This document shows positions 26,575 through 34,932 of a stretch of DNA of 64,000 nucleotides, piece after piece; position 1 is the first letter of the stretch; the number at the start of each line of letters is the position of its first letter. The stretch spans positions 1 to 64,000 of the forward strand of contig JADFCQ010000005.1 in assembly GCA_015223225.1 (NCBI GenBank), read 5' to 3'. The notes under the pieces were generated by a model. That model searched no databases. It was not told where the DNA came from and saw only the letters and a list, made by a program, of their open reading frames with translations. The DNA comes from Acetobacteraceae bacterium H6797 (GTDB lineage Bacteria; Pseudomonadota; Alphaproteobacteria; Acetobacterales; Acetobacteraceae). The position numbers and the translations under genes were made by a program.

Positions 26575-28086
26575 ATGCTCGACGCCCCCCAGCCCACTTC
26601 GACCGAACCCTGCCTTGACCCCTTCGCGCTGGCGAAGGCGCTGTCCGGCAAGCATTTCATCGGCGGCAAGCTGGTGCCTGCCCTGTCCGGTGCGACCTTC
26701 GCTGTGGTGAACCCTGCCACGGGAGAGGAAGTGGCCCGCGCCGCGGAAGGCGATGCGCGCGACGTCGATGCGGCCGTGAAGAACGCCGCCGAGGCGCAGA
26801 AGGCCTGGGCCAAGGTGCCGGCCCGCAAGCGCGGCGCGCTGGTCTATCAGGCGGCCGGGCTCATCCGCACTCATGTCGAGGAACTCTCGCGCCTCGTCGC
26901 GCTAGAGACCGGCAAGGCCCTCCGGACCGAGAGCCGCGTCGAAGCCAATAACGTGGCCGATATTTTCGAATTCTTCGGCGGCCTGGGCGGTGAACTGAAG
27001 GGCGAGAGCGTGCCGTTCGGCCCGGAGGTGCTGAACATCACGGTTCGCGAGCCGCTGGGCGTGGTGGGGGCCATCATCCCCTGGAACATCCCGATGATGC
27101 TCATGGCGCTCAAGGCGGCGCCGGCGCTGGTCGCGGGCAATGCCATCGTGGTGAAGTCGGCCGAGGAAGCGCCGCTGGCCGTGCTGCGCATCGTCGAGCT
27201 GATGAACCGCGTGCTCCCGCCGGGGCTGTTTAACATCGTCTCCGGCCAGGGCCCGAGCTGCGGTGCCCCGCTGGTCGAGCACCCGCTGGTGAAGAAGGTG
27301 ACTTTCACCGGCTCGGTCGAGACAGGGAAGATCATCTCCAAGGCGGCCGCGGAGAAGCTGATCCCGGTGACGCTGGAACTGGGCGGCAAGTCACCCATGA
27401 TTGTCTTCGCCGATTGCGATTTCGAGAAGACGGTGGCCGGCGCGCTCACCTCGATGCGTTTCACCCGTCAGGGCCAGAGCTGCACCGCCGCGAGCCGCAT
27501 TTTCGTCGAGCGGCCGATCTTCGATAAATTCGTCGCCGAGATGGGCAAGCGGGTGGACGCCATGGTGATGGGCGACCCGCTGGACGAGAAGACCGATATC
27601 GGCACCATCATCTCGCCCGGCCAATTCTCGAAGGTGAAGGCCTTCATCGAGGAGGGCAAGGCGACGGCCGGTGCCACCGGGCGCGCCTGCTCGGCCATGC
27701 CCGCCGATGCGGCGCTGAAGAAGGGGCTCTTCATCCAGCCGCATATCTTCACCGGCCTGACCAAGGATAGCCGTCTGGTGCGGGAAGAGATCTTCGGCCC
27801 CGTCACCGTCGTCTTCCCCTTCGATGATGCCGACGCAGTGCTGGCCGAGGCCAATGACAGCGAATACGGCCTGGCCGCGACCGTCTGGACCAGCAACCTG
27901 AAGACGGCGCTGCGTTTCGCACATGAGCTCGAGGCAGGGCTGGTGCAGGTGAACCAGAACCTCGTGGTTCAGCCGAACCTGTCCTATGGCGGCGTCAAGG
28001 CTTCCGGCCTTGGCAAGGAAGCCTCTCTCGAATCAATGCTCGAGCACTTCACCCATAAGAAGACCATCATGGTGAACATGGCCTGA
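26575..28086 (+). CDS. NAD(P)-dependent aldehyde dehydrogenase
   Basis: A 503-residue ALDH superfamily enzyme oxidising an aldehyde to its acid. The catalytic base is Glu268 in ELGGKSP and the nucleophile Cys303 in RQGQSC; the cofactor motifs IPWNIPMM and FTGSVETG are in place. AGGGAG precedes the ATG at 26575. The N-terminus has about 25 extra residues before the fold starts. Betaine-, succinate-semialdehyde- or benzaldehyde-type substrates cannot be separated from sequence alone. Confidence 0.88.
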   Translation: MLDAPQPTSTEPCLDPFALAKALSGKHFIGGKLVPALSGATFAVVNPATGEEVARAAEGDARDVDAAVKNAAEAQKAWAKVPARKRGALVYQAAGLIRTHVEELSRLVALETGKALRTESRVEANNVADIFEFFGGLGGELKGESVPFGPEVLNITVREPLGVVGAIIPWNIPMMLMALKAAPALVAGNAIVVKSAEEAPLAVLRIVELMNRVLPPGLFNIVSGQGPSCGAPLVEHPLVKKVTFTGSVETGKIISKAAAEKLIPVTLELGGKSPMIVFADCDFEKTVAGALTSMRFTRQGQSCTAASRIFVERPIFDKFVAEMGKRVDAMVMGDPLDEKTDIGTIISPGQFSKVKAFIEEGKATAGATGRACSAMPADAALKKGLFIQPHIFTGLTKDSRLVREEIFGPVTVVFPFDDADAVLAEANDSEYGLAATVWTSNLKTALRFAHELEAGLVQVNQNLVVQPNLSYGGVKASGLGKEASLESMLEHFTHKKTIMVNMA

Positions 28087-28097
28087 TCGGCCGTATC

Positions 28098-28126
28098 GGC
28101 CAGGCGGGTGAAACCCCCGCCTGGCC
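28098..28126. terminator. Hairpin between convergent aldehyde dehydrogenase and corA
   Basis: A perfect 11-bp stem, GGCCAGGCGGG / CCCGCCTGGCC, with a 7-base loop fills the 46-base gap between two convergent genes. It lacks a T-run but can act on either transcript. Confidence 0.6.
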
Positions 28127-28132
28127 CACCGC

Positions 28133-29119
28133 TCAGAGCCAGCCTTTACGGCGGAAATACCAGATCGGCAGAAGCCCGCTGATGATCATGCTCGCGAGTG
28201 CGACGGGATAGCCGAACTGGGTGTGAAGATCGGGCATGTGCTCGAAATTCATGCCCCAGATGCTCGCCAGCAGCGTCGGCGGCATCAGTGCCACCGAGGC
28301 CACGGTGAAGGTCTTGATGATGGCATTCTGCTCGACATTGATGATGCCAAGAACGGCATCGAGCAGGAACTGCGCCTTGCCGTTCAGGAAGCCCGCATGT
28401 TCGACGAGGGAGCGCACATCGCGCACCAGCGTTTTGATCGCGCCCTGGTTCTCCTTGCGGACCACCACGGACTTCTCGGCGCTGACGAAGGTGAGGATGC
28501 GGGAAAGGCCCAACAGCGTCTCATTGGCCCGCGTCGTGATTTCACCGACCTGTCCCAGGGTAAGCAGCGTGTCCTTCAGGTCACGATCGAGCGTGCTGGC
28601 CTTCACCTTGGCCCGTGCACCCTTGAACACGGTCTGGGACGAGCGATCCATATCGGCGGCGACGCGCTCCAGTATATCGGCGATACGGTCCACGATCTGC
28701 TCGAAGAGGTGGAGCATGACCGCGTCCGGGCTCGTCAGAAGCTGCGTCGGCTGCCGCTGTGCGCGCGCCGTGAAGACGCTGATCGCCTTCGGCGTCGCGT
28801 GGCGAACCGTCACCAGGCAAGTATTGGCCAGGACGAAGGTGATCGGCGTGGAGGCCATTTCGCCGATATCGACGCCGTAGAGGAAATTGGCGGTCAGGAA
28901 GAGGGCGTCATCCTCGCGATACAGGCGGGAGGAGCTCTCGATTTCCTGCATCTCTTCGCGGGTCGGGATCTCGAGACGCAGGGCCTGCTCGACGCGCGAG
29001 ACCTCCTCGGGCGAAGGGCTGAGCAGATCGATCCAGATCGCGCCCCGCAGATCCTCTGCAGGGCGGAGGCCGTCGCGGGCATGGCAGGCGCCATTTTCAA
29101 CGGTCCAGCTGGTCAGCAT
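28133..29119 (-). CDS. corA: CorA family magnesium/cobalt transporter
   Basis: A 328-residue CorA-type channel for Mg and related divalent ions. The large N-terminal cytosolic domain is followed by two C-terminal transmembrane helices; TM1 ends with the signature SIWGMNFEHMP and TM2 is VALASMIISGLLPIWYF, closed by basic residues RRKGW. All features needed for a pentameric channel are present. Monocistronic; a weak hairpin lies in the gap upstream, between the end of mtnC and this gene. Confidence 0.92.
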   Translation of the reverse strand: MLTSWTVENGACHARDGLRPAEDLRGAIWIDLLSPSPEEVSRVEQALRLEIPTREEMQEIESSSRLYREDDALFLTANFLYGVDIGEMASTPITFVLANTCLVTVRHATPKAISVFTARAQRQPTQLLTSPDAVMLHLFEQIVDRIADILERVAADMDRSSQTVFKGARAKVKASTLDRDLKDTLLTLGQVGEITTRANETLLGLSRILTFVSAEKSVVVRKENQGAIKTLVRDVRSLVEHAGFLNGKAQFLLDAVLGIINVEQNAIIKTFTVASVALMPPTLLASIWGMNFEHMPDLHTQFGYPVALASMIISGLLPIWYFRRKGWL

Positions 29120-29172
29120 GGCGGCTTGCTCCCTACGAACGAGGTGGCGGGCATGGGCGAGGCGGTTCTAGA

Positions 29173-29195
29173 CCTGCCTTAAACACAAAGGCAGG
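29173..29195 (-). terminator. Weak hairpin between mtnC and corA
   Basis: An 8-bp stem CCTGCCTT / AAGGCAGG with a 7-base loop lies beyond the mtnC stop and before corA on the minus strand. There is no T-run. Placement suggests it ends the mtn operon. Confidence 0.35.
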
Positions 29196-29267
29196 CCTAA
29201 AACTGCATGGCTGAATAAATTTCGGTTATTTAAAGGAGCGAGCGTAAGACTGCGCTCCGATTTTCGG

Positions 29268-29960
29268 TCAGGACGCCTTCGGCAGGCCGAATTGAGCGGT
29301 CACTGCCGGAAAATCCTTGGCTTCGGGGTGGCGGCCGGAAGGCTTCGTCCCGTCCTCGGCCCGCACAAGCTGACAGACCTGCAATCCGCTCGCCTTGGCC
29401 GCATCCAGTTCCTCGGCCACGTCCGAGAGAAACAGGATTTCGCCCGCCGGCACCGCCAGAGCCTTGGCGATGGCGGCATAAGAGGCAGCTTCGCGCTTGC
29501 CGCCGATCCGGGTGTCGAAGAAGCTGCTGAAGAGCGGCGTCAGGTCGCCCGCCTCGGAATGGCCGAAGAGCAGCTTCTGCGCGGCGACAGAGCCCGAGGA
29601 ATAGACAGCCAGACGAAGCCCGCCGGCCGACCAGGCCTTGAGGCAATCGATCACGTCCGGCCAAGTGTGGCTCTTCAGCGCACCGCTACGATAGCCTTCT
29701 TCCCAGATCAGGCCCTGCAACGTCTTGAGAGGCGTGACCTTGGCATCGGCCGCCATCCACTGGCGCAGAGCCGTGGCTGGGGCTTCGCCGGGAACCAGTT
29801 CCTCAACCTGCGCGAGGATTTCCTTCACCGCGGGATCATTCACCCGCTTAGCCAGAAACTCGTCGAGCGCCGAAGCGGCATAGGGAAAGAGGGTATCTTT
29901 CACGAAGGCGATCGCGCTGGTTGTGCCTTCGATATCGGTGAGGATGGCGGTCGGGCGCAT
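29268..29960 (-). CDS. mtnC: Acireductone synthase (enolase-phosphatase E1)
   Basis: A 230-residue HAD-superfamily enzyme that enolises and dephosphorylates 2,3-diketo-5-methylthiopentyl-1-phosphate to acireductone in the methionine salvage pathway. The HAD motif I appears as LTDIEGTTSAI near residue 9, the Ser motif as YSSGSVAAQKLLFG, and the acidic motif as LFLSDVAEELDAA, all typical of MtnC. It lies downstream of mtnD on the same strand with 69 bases between, last in the mtnB-mtnD-mtnC order. Confidence 0.93.
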   Translation of the reverse strand: MRPTAILTDIEGTTSAIAFVKDTLFPYAASALDEFLAKRVNDPAVKEILAQVEELVPGEAPATALRQWMAADAKVTPLKTLQGLIWEEGYRSGALKSHTWPDVIDCLKAWSAGGLRLAVYSSGSVAAQKLLFGHSEAGDLTPLFSSFFDTRIGGKREAASYAAIAKALAVPAGEILFLSDVAEELDAAKASGLQVCQLVRAEDGTKPSGRHPEAKDFPAVTAQFGLPKAS

Positions 29961-30029
29961 GGTCTTCCTCTCAACGCAACGGCCCGGCCGTGAAGGCCGG
30001 GCCGGTAATATCAGCCTCGCGCTGCCGGT

Positions 30030-30563
30030 TCAGACGGTCGCGGGGAACTTCTCGGCCAAGTCGGTGCCCGTGTAATGCGGCACCCAACCGGATGTATCGG
30101 TGAAGATACGCACGGCCGTGAAGAAGGGAGCCTCGCCCGCGTCGAACCAATGCTGCGTCTCGGCCGGCACGCTGATCAGGTCACCCGCCGTGCAATGGGC
30201 GTCGTAGATCTTGCCGGTCACATGCAGGATGAAATTGCCGCCGCCGGCGTGGAAAAAGCGGACCTCATCCTCGGTATGGGTGTGCTCCGACAGGAACTTC
30301 TGGCGGAGCGCGTCCTTGTTGGGATTATCCGGCGTGAGCTTCAGCACGTCGACACTGCCAGCATTGCCGCCCAGGAAAGCGTCCAGATGCGGCTTATAGG
30401 CCTCGAGCACCGCTTCGGCGCTGGCATCGGCGGGGATGGCGGCGAGGGGCCAGCGCTCGAAGCGCACCCCGAGCTTGGCCAGGGTCGCGGCGATCTCGGC
30501 GCCGTCCGTGGTGCTCAATTCCTGCGCTTTTGTCTTGGCATCCCAAACGGTCAGTCGGCTCAT
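30030..30563 (-). CDS. mtnD: Acireductone dioxygenase
   Basis: A 177-residue cupin metalloenzyme that oxidises acireductone, giving the 2-keto precursor of methionine plus formate when iron is bound. The metal ligands are visible in HTHTEDEVRFF (two His and a Glu) and in the later TQHWFDAG His. Its ATG overlaps the mtnB stop by four bases, so translation is coupled. mtnC, the preceding enzyme in the pathway, is the next gene. Confidence 0.94.
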   Translation of the reverse strand: MSRLTVWDAKTKAQELSTTDGAEIAATLAKLGVRFERWPLAAIPADASAEAVLEAYKPHLDAFLGGNAGSVDVLKLTPDNPNKDALRQKFLSEHTHTEDEVRFFHAGGGNFILHVTGKIYDAHCTAGDLISVPAETQHWFDAGEAPFFTAVRIFTDTSGWVPHYTGTDLAEKFPATV

Positions 30564-31177
30564 TGGGCTTTCCTCTCTTCCAGGGCACAGGCCAGCATGA
30601 ATTCCAGGGCTTCGAAGCGGGTCAAGGTCGTGGCCATGTCAGGCCCCCATACATAGACACCGTGCCCACGGATCAAATACCCCGGCGGAATGGTAGATAT
30701 GCCATTCCATCGAGCATCGACAGTGTTTTGCAGACGCTCGATATCCTGGTCGTTATCCACGATCGGCAGGACCACGCGCGCCTCGTGCGTCTTGAGGCCC
30801 GGAAAGGCCTTCAGCAGCTCGTAATTTTCCAGGACGAGCTCATCGCCACAGAGCCGGGACAGCACCGTATTCGCAATGGAATGCCCATGCAGAATGGCGC
30901 CGGTCTCAGGGAAGCGCCGGTAGATCCCGATATGCAGGCCCGTCTCGGCCGAGGGGCGGAGCGAGGCATCCTCGGGGCGCCCGTCGGAATCGACCACCAT
31001 CAGGGCATCCGGCGACAGGAAACCCTTGTGGTAGCCCGAGCGGGTGACGGCGAAGCGGTCCGCGGTGAGCCGCTGGGAGAAATTGCCGGCCGTAGCAGGC
31101 ACCCAGCCGAACCGGTCGAGCCTCTGGCCCGCGGCAATGATCGACTGCGCCACGGCGCTTGGAATGGGGGTGATCAT
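30560..31177 (-). CDS. mtnB: Methylthioribulose-1-phosphate dehydratase
   Basis: A 205-residue class II aldolase-fold enzyme that dehydrates 5-methylthioribulose-1-phosphate in methionine salvage. Zn ligands lie in ILHGHSIANTV and RGHGVYVWG; the N-terminal PATAGNFSQRL loop is family-typical. It leads the mtnB-mtnD-mtnC set. The isomerase MtnA, the phosphorylase MtnP and the final transaminase are not in the window, so they must be elsewhere. A tatA terminator lies upstream. Confidence 0.93.
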   Translation of the reverse strand: MITPIPSAVAQSIIAAGQRLDRFGWVPATAGNFSQRLTADRFAVTRSGYHKGFLSPDALMVVDSDGRPEDASLRPSAETGLHIGIYRRFPETGAILHGHSIANTVLSRLCGDELVLENYELLKAFPGLKTHEARVVLPIVDNDQDIERLQNTVDARWNGISTIPPGYLIRGHGVYVWGPDMATTLTRFEALEFMLACALEERKAQ

Positions 31178-31210
31178 CGTGGTCTCAGGGGAGGGGGCTG
31201 CTCATGAAAG

Positions 31211-31240
31211 AGCCGGCCCTTCGCAATCGAAGGGCCGGCT
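31211..31240 (-). terminator. Terminator after tatA
   Basis: A perfect 13-bp stem, AGCCGGCCCTTCG / CGAAGGGCCGGCT, with loop CAAT sits between tatA and mtnB. On the minus strand it is followed by CTTTC, a weak U-tract. It separates tatA from the mtn genes. Confidence 0.75.
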
Positions 31241-31287
31241 TCGCATCTGCCCATTGCGGCTGAGCGCCCGGCGCGCTCGCCGCCCGA

Positions 31288-31545
31288 TCAAGCCGCGGGG
31301 CGGCTCGTGTTTTGGTTGGTGGTGTTCTGACCAGTGGTCTGGCCCGGCGCGGGAATCTGGCCGGCCGGCGGCGCATCAGCCGCCATCGACGCGTCCTTCG
31401 GCTCGTCATCTTCCTTCATGTTCTTCTTGAAGGACTTGATGCCGGTGGCCAGGTCGCCCATCAGCCCGCTGATCTTGCCGCTGCCGAAGAGCAGCAGGAC
31501 GACCACCAGAACAATCAACCAGTGCCAAACGCTGAAGGAACCCAT
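31288..31545 (-). CDS. tatA: Sec-independent protein translocase TatA
   Basis: An 85-residue TatA/E protein, the pore-forming subunit of the twin-arginine translocase. A short N-terminal membrane helix ([15 protein letters not shown], residues 7-21) leads into the amphipathic helix [21 protein letters not shown] with the conserved FG hinge. The tail is rich in Pro, Gln and Asn. tatB and tatC are not adjacent. Several binding proteins in the window have RR-type signal peptides and may be its cargo. Confidence 0.92.
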   Translation of the reverse strand: MGSFSVWHWLIVLVVVLLLFGSGKISGLMGDLATGIKSFKKNMKEDDEPKDASMAADAPPAGQIPAPGQTTGQNTTNQNTSRPAA

Positions 31546-31920
31546 GGTGACGCCTCAATCCGTTAGGCGGCCCAGCGGGGGAAGCCCTCCCCAGCGTGGC
31601 CGCGTCTCCTCGCTATCGGACCGACAGTAAGTCGCCACGGCCCGGCGCGCAAACCTGAGATGGCAAGTCGCGAGCCCGCTGGCAAGCACTGATAGGCGAC
31701 AAAGCGACATGAGCCCTCTCTATTTCATCAGACTGTCCCTTGCGGCCCCGCTCAAGCGCGCTACATTACCGTCGATCCGGGCCCCTCTGACGGTCCGGCG
31801 GCCTCTATGGCCGCCCCGTGATGTCGGATCACGAACCTTAATCGGTTCCGGGCCCGACGATCATGCCGCCGATAGCCATTCGTGCGCTTTGTCGTCTCCC
31901 GGGCACAGGGGAGAATGCGC
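31546..31920. other. Divergent intergenic region between tatA and terC
   Basis: 375 bases containing the divergent promoters of tatA and terC. I looked for a manganese-type (yybP-ykoY) leader, which often precedes TerC genes, and did not find its conserved core. No credible small gene is visible. Confidence 0.4.
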
Positions 31921-32889
31921 ATGGACGCATCAATCTGGTTCTGGGTGGTGTTCAACGCCGCCATCCTGGCACTTCTTCTGCTCGATCTGGGCGTTTTCGG
32001 CCGCAAGGACGCGGACGGTAATCCCGCGCCGGTGCCGGTCCGCACGGCGCTGATCAAGTCGGCGGCCTATGTGGGCCTCGCCTTGGCCTTCTTCGTTGGC
32101 CTTCGTTTCCTCTATGGCGAAACGCCTGAGGAACGGCATGTCAAAAGCCTCGAATTCCTCACCGGCTATGTCATCGAGTGGTCGCTCTCGGTCGACAATA
32201 TCTTTGTTTTCGTTCTGATTTTCTCCAAGTTCGCCGTGCCGGCCGCTTATCAGCACCGGGTGCTGTTCTGGGGCATCCTGGGCGCCCTGGTCATGCGTGC
32301 CATCATGATCCTGGTGGGTACGGCGCTGATGCGCGAGTTCGACTGGATCATGGTCCTGTTCGGCCTGTTCCTGATTTTCAGCGGCTGGAAGATGCTTCGC
32401 TCGGTTGGCGAGGAAGAGGGCGACCCGCGCGACAACAAGATCCTGGCCTGGATGCGCCGGCGCCTGCCGGTCTCGCCGGGCTATGACGGCGCGGCCTTCA
32501 GCACCCGCATCGACGGGCGCTGGATGCTAACCCCGCTGGCACTGGTGCTGGTGCTGATCGAACTGACCGACCTGGTTTTCGCGCTCGATTCGATCCCTGC
32601 GATCTTCGCCGTCTCGACCGACCCCTTTATCGTCTATACGGCGAATGTCTTCGCGATCCTCGGCCTGCGAGCGATGTATTTCGCCCTGGCCGGCGTCATC
32701 CATCGCTTCACCTATCTGAAGCATGGGCTTTCGATCGTGCTGATGATCGTCGGTGCGAAGATGCTGGCGAACTACTGGGCGGGCGGTAAGGCCGTGCCGG
32801 TCGAATATGCACTGGCCCTGACCGGCCTCATCATCGGCGGCAGCATAGCGCTCTCGCTATGGAAGACGCGGGAGAGCAAGGAGGCCTGA
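31921..32889 (+). CDS. TerC family integral membrane protein
   Basis: A 322-residue multi-pass membrane protein of the TerC/Alx family, linked to metal-ion (often manganese) efflux and tellurite resistance. About nine hydrophobic segments are visible with the acidic intramembrane motifs EWSLSVDNIFVF (residues about 85-96) and ELTDLVFALDSIPAIFA (about 215-231), which are the family's hallmark. The ATG at 31921 lies a proper distance from GGGGAG; an ATG six bases earlier is too close. Monocistronic. Confidence 0.9.
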   Translation: MDASIWFWVVFNAAILALLLLDLGVFGRKDADGNPAPVPVRTALIKSAAYVGLALAFFVGLRFLYGETPEERHVKSLEFLTGYVIEWSLSVDNIFVFVLIFSKFAVPAAYQHRVLFWGILGALVMRAIMILVGTALMREFDWIMVLFGLFLIFSGWKMLRSVGEEEGDPRDNKILAWMRRRLPVSPGYDGAAFSTRIDGRWMLTPLALVLVLIELTDLVFALDSIPAIFAVSTDPFIVYTANVFAILGLRAMYFALAGVIHRFTYLKHGLSIVLMIVGAKMLANYWAGGKAVPVEYALALTGLIIGGSIALSLWKTRESKEA

Positions 32890-32907
32890 GGCCTCCTGCC
32901 GGGCGGT

Positions 32908-33738
32908 TCACCGCCGCCCGGCGCGCTCCACCATCACGAGCGCGACCACCACGACCGCGGCCCCGGCCAGCACCGAGAGGCCGGGCCAATGCCCCCAGAC
33001 GAGCACATCGAAACTGACTGCCCAAAGCAGCGCGCTGAACTCGAAAGGCGCCATACGAGCGATCGGGGCGTGGCGAAAGGCATCGGCAATCGCCAATGTC
33101 GCGAGCCCGGCAAGGACGCCATTGGCAGTCAGGGCCAGGAGATCGGGCAGATCCGGCTGCACCCATTCCATTGCCGCGAGCGGCGCCAGGATCACGATGG
33201 CGGGCAGGGCAGACCAGAAGATAAGCCTCGCCGGGCTCGATTCGTGCCGCAGCCTGCGATTGAGGGTGAGAACCGTGGCATAGCTCGCCGTTCCAAGCAG
33301 CGCGTAGCCATAGGCTAGCCAGGGCCCATCGGCCTTCAACCCCGGCAGCATGGCGATGACCACGCCCGCGAAGCCGAGGCTGGACCAGCCCCAGACCGCC
33401 GGCTTCACGCGCTCCTTCAGCACCAGCGCGCCGATGGCCAGCATCATGAAGGGCGCTGTGAAATACACGAGATAGCCCTCGGCCAGCGGGATATCCCGCA
33501 GAGCCTCGAAGAAGCCGTAGCCCGAGCCCATCATGGCGAACGAGCGGATCAGATTGAGGCGAGGATGAACGGTCGCGAGCGCGCCGCCGGCGCCGGGCCG
33601 TATCGCGCGCAGCAGCACCAGTAGAATCAGCAGCGTGGCATAGCGAATGGCCAGCACCTGGGCGACGCCATAATGCCCGGCCAGCAGCTTGCTATTGGCG
33701 TCCAGGACCGCGAAGAGCCCGAGCGCGCCCACGAGCAT
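32908..33738 (-). CDS. EamA/DMT family transporter
   Basis: A drug/metabolite transporter superfamily protein with about ten transmembrane segments in two EamA repeats. At the ATG at 33738 it has 276 residues, but this begins right inside TM1; the frame stays open to a TTG at 33813 and a TTG at 33753 would restore the usual short cytosolic leader, so the real start is uncertain. Substrate is unknown; relatives export amino acids, purines or other small metabolites. Divergent from pyrD. Confidence 0.8.
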   Translation of the reverse strand: MLVGALGLFAVLDANSKLLAGHYGVAQVLAIRYATLLILLVLLRAIRPGAGGALATVHPRLNLIRSFAMMGSGYGFFEALRDIPLAEGYLVYFTAPFMMLAIGALVLKERVKPAVWGWSSLGFAGVVIAMLPGLKADGPWLAYGYALLGTASYATVLTLNRRLRHESSPARLIFWSALPAIVILAPLAAMEWVQPDLPDLLALTANGVLAGLATLAIADAFRHAPIARMAPFEFSALLWAVSFDVLVWGHWPGLSVLAGAAVVVVALVMVERAGRR

Positions 33739-33873
33739 CAAAGGTCCACGCAAGAGACGTCCCCGCTTCGATCGACTGCCGGCTTCTCTGCTGGCGGCGC
33801 GGGCAGGGGACAATCAAGCACGCTGCATGGCTGGCCCGCTTCCCATGGAAGCCGCCCTGGGCCACAAGGGGCC

Positions 33874-34932
33874 ATGACCCCCGCCTTAGCTTCCGCCCTG
33901 ATGCCGCTCATGCGCGGTGTCGACCCCGAACGCGCGCATAACCTCGCCCTCGCGGCGCTCCGCCTCGGCCTCGCCGGGCGTGCGAGCGAAGGGGACGATC
34001 CGATCCTGGCGACGGAAGCCCTGGGGCTGCGCTTCAGCAATCCGCTCGGGCTGGCGGCTGGCTTCGACAAGAATGCCGTGGCGGTGGCTCCCCTGGCACG
34101 CCTCGGTTTCGGCTTCGTCGAGCCTGGTACGACCACGCCGAGGCCACAGGTGGGCAACCCCAAGCCCCGGCTGTTCCGGCTGACCGAGGACAAGGCGGTC
34201 ATCAACCGGATGGGCATGAATAACGAGGGCCTCGGCGCTTTCGCGGCGAGGCTCGCGGCCCTCCCGCGCCCGCTGGGTGCGGTGCTTGGCGCGAATATCG
34301 GCATCAATAAGGAAGGTGCCGATCCGGTCCGCGACTACCCGGCGCTTTACGCCGCCGTGGCGCCGCATGCGGATTACGTAACGATCAACGTGTCCTCGCC
34401 CAATACGCCCGGCCTTCGCGATCTCCAGGGTGAGGCCCAATTGGCGGCCATCTTGAGCGAGACGATGAGGACGCGGGCCGAAGCGACGCGGCAGCCGCCG
34501 GTGCTGGTGAAGATCGCCCCCGATCTGGCGCTGGACGCCATTCCGGCCTTGATCGAGACCTGCCTGACCTATGGCGTCGCAGGGCTGATCGTCTCCAACA
34601 CCACCATCGCGCGGCCTGCCAGCCTGCGTTCCGGCCATAAGGGCGAAACGGGTGGCCTTTCGGGCGCGCCGCTTTTCGCGCCTTCGACCGACTTCCTCCG
34701 TCAGGTGGCGCGGGTCAATGCCGGCCGGCTGGTGCTCATCGGCTGCGGCGGTATCGCCTCCGGGGAGGATGCTCTCGCCAAGATCAAGGCCGGGGCTTCG
34801 CTGGTCCAGCTTTACGCCGCTTTTGCCTATGAGGGGCCGGCCCTGGTCGGTCGGATCAAGAGCGGCCTCGCTGCGGCGCTGCGCCGCGAAGGCTTTTCGA
34901 GCGTTGCTGCCGCCGTGGGGGCTGATCTTTGA
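33874..34932 (+). CDS. pyrD: Dihydroorotate dehydrogenase (quinone), class 2
   Basis: A 352-residue FMN enzyme that oxidises dihydroorotate to orotate in pyrimidine synthesis and reduces the membrane quinone. The N-terminal helical extension that binds the membrane (about 1-40) marks it as class 2. FMN and substrate residues appear in GLAAGFDKNA, TTTPRPQVGNPKPRLFRL, NVSSPNTPGLRDLQ with the catalytic Ser, SNTTI and GCGGIASGEDA. Its TGA shares one base with the ATG of the next gene. Confidence 0.94.
   Translation: MTPALASALMPLMRGVDPERAHNLALAALRLGLAGRASEGDDPILATEALGLRFSNPLGLAAGFDKNAVAVAPLARLGFGFVEPGTTTPRPQVGNPKPRLFRLTEDKAVINRMGMNNEGLGAFAARLAALPRPLGAVLGANIGINKEGADPVRDYPALYAAVAPHADYVTINVSSPNTPGLRDLQGEAQLAAILSETMRTRAEATRQPPVLVKIAPDLALDAIPALIETCLTYGVAGLIVSNTTIARPASLRSGHKGETGGLSGAPLFAPSTDFLRQVARVNAGRLVLIGCGGIASGEDALAKIKAGASLVQLYAAFAYEGPALVGRIKSGLAAALRREGFSSVAAAVGADL

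Noticed and set aside
31178..31287. SAM riboswitch before the methionine salvage genes
   Set aside because: Only the tatA terminator and about 30 bases of leader precede mtnB, which is too little, and no SAM-binding core is seen.
31700..31920. Manganese (yybP-ykoY) riboswitch before terC
   Set aside because: This class often precedes TerC genes, but I could not find its conserved core segments in the leader.
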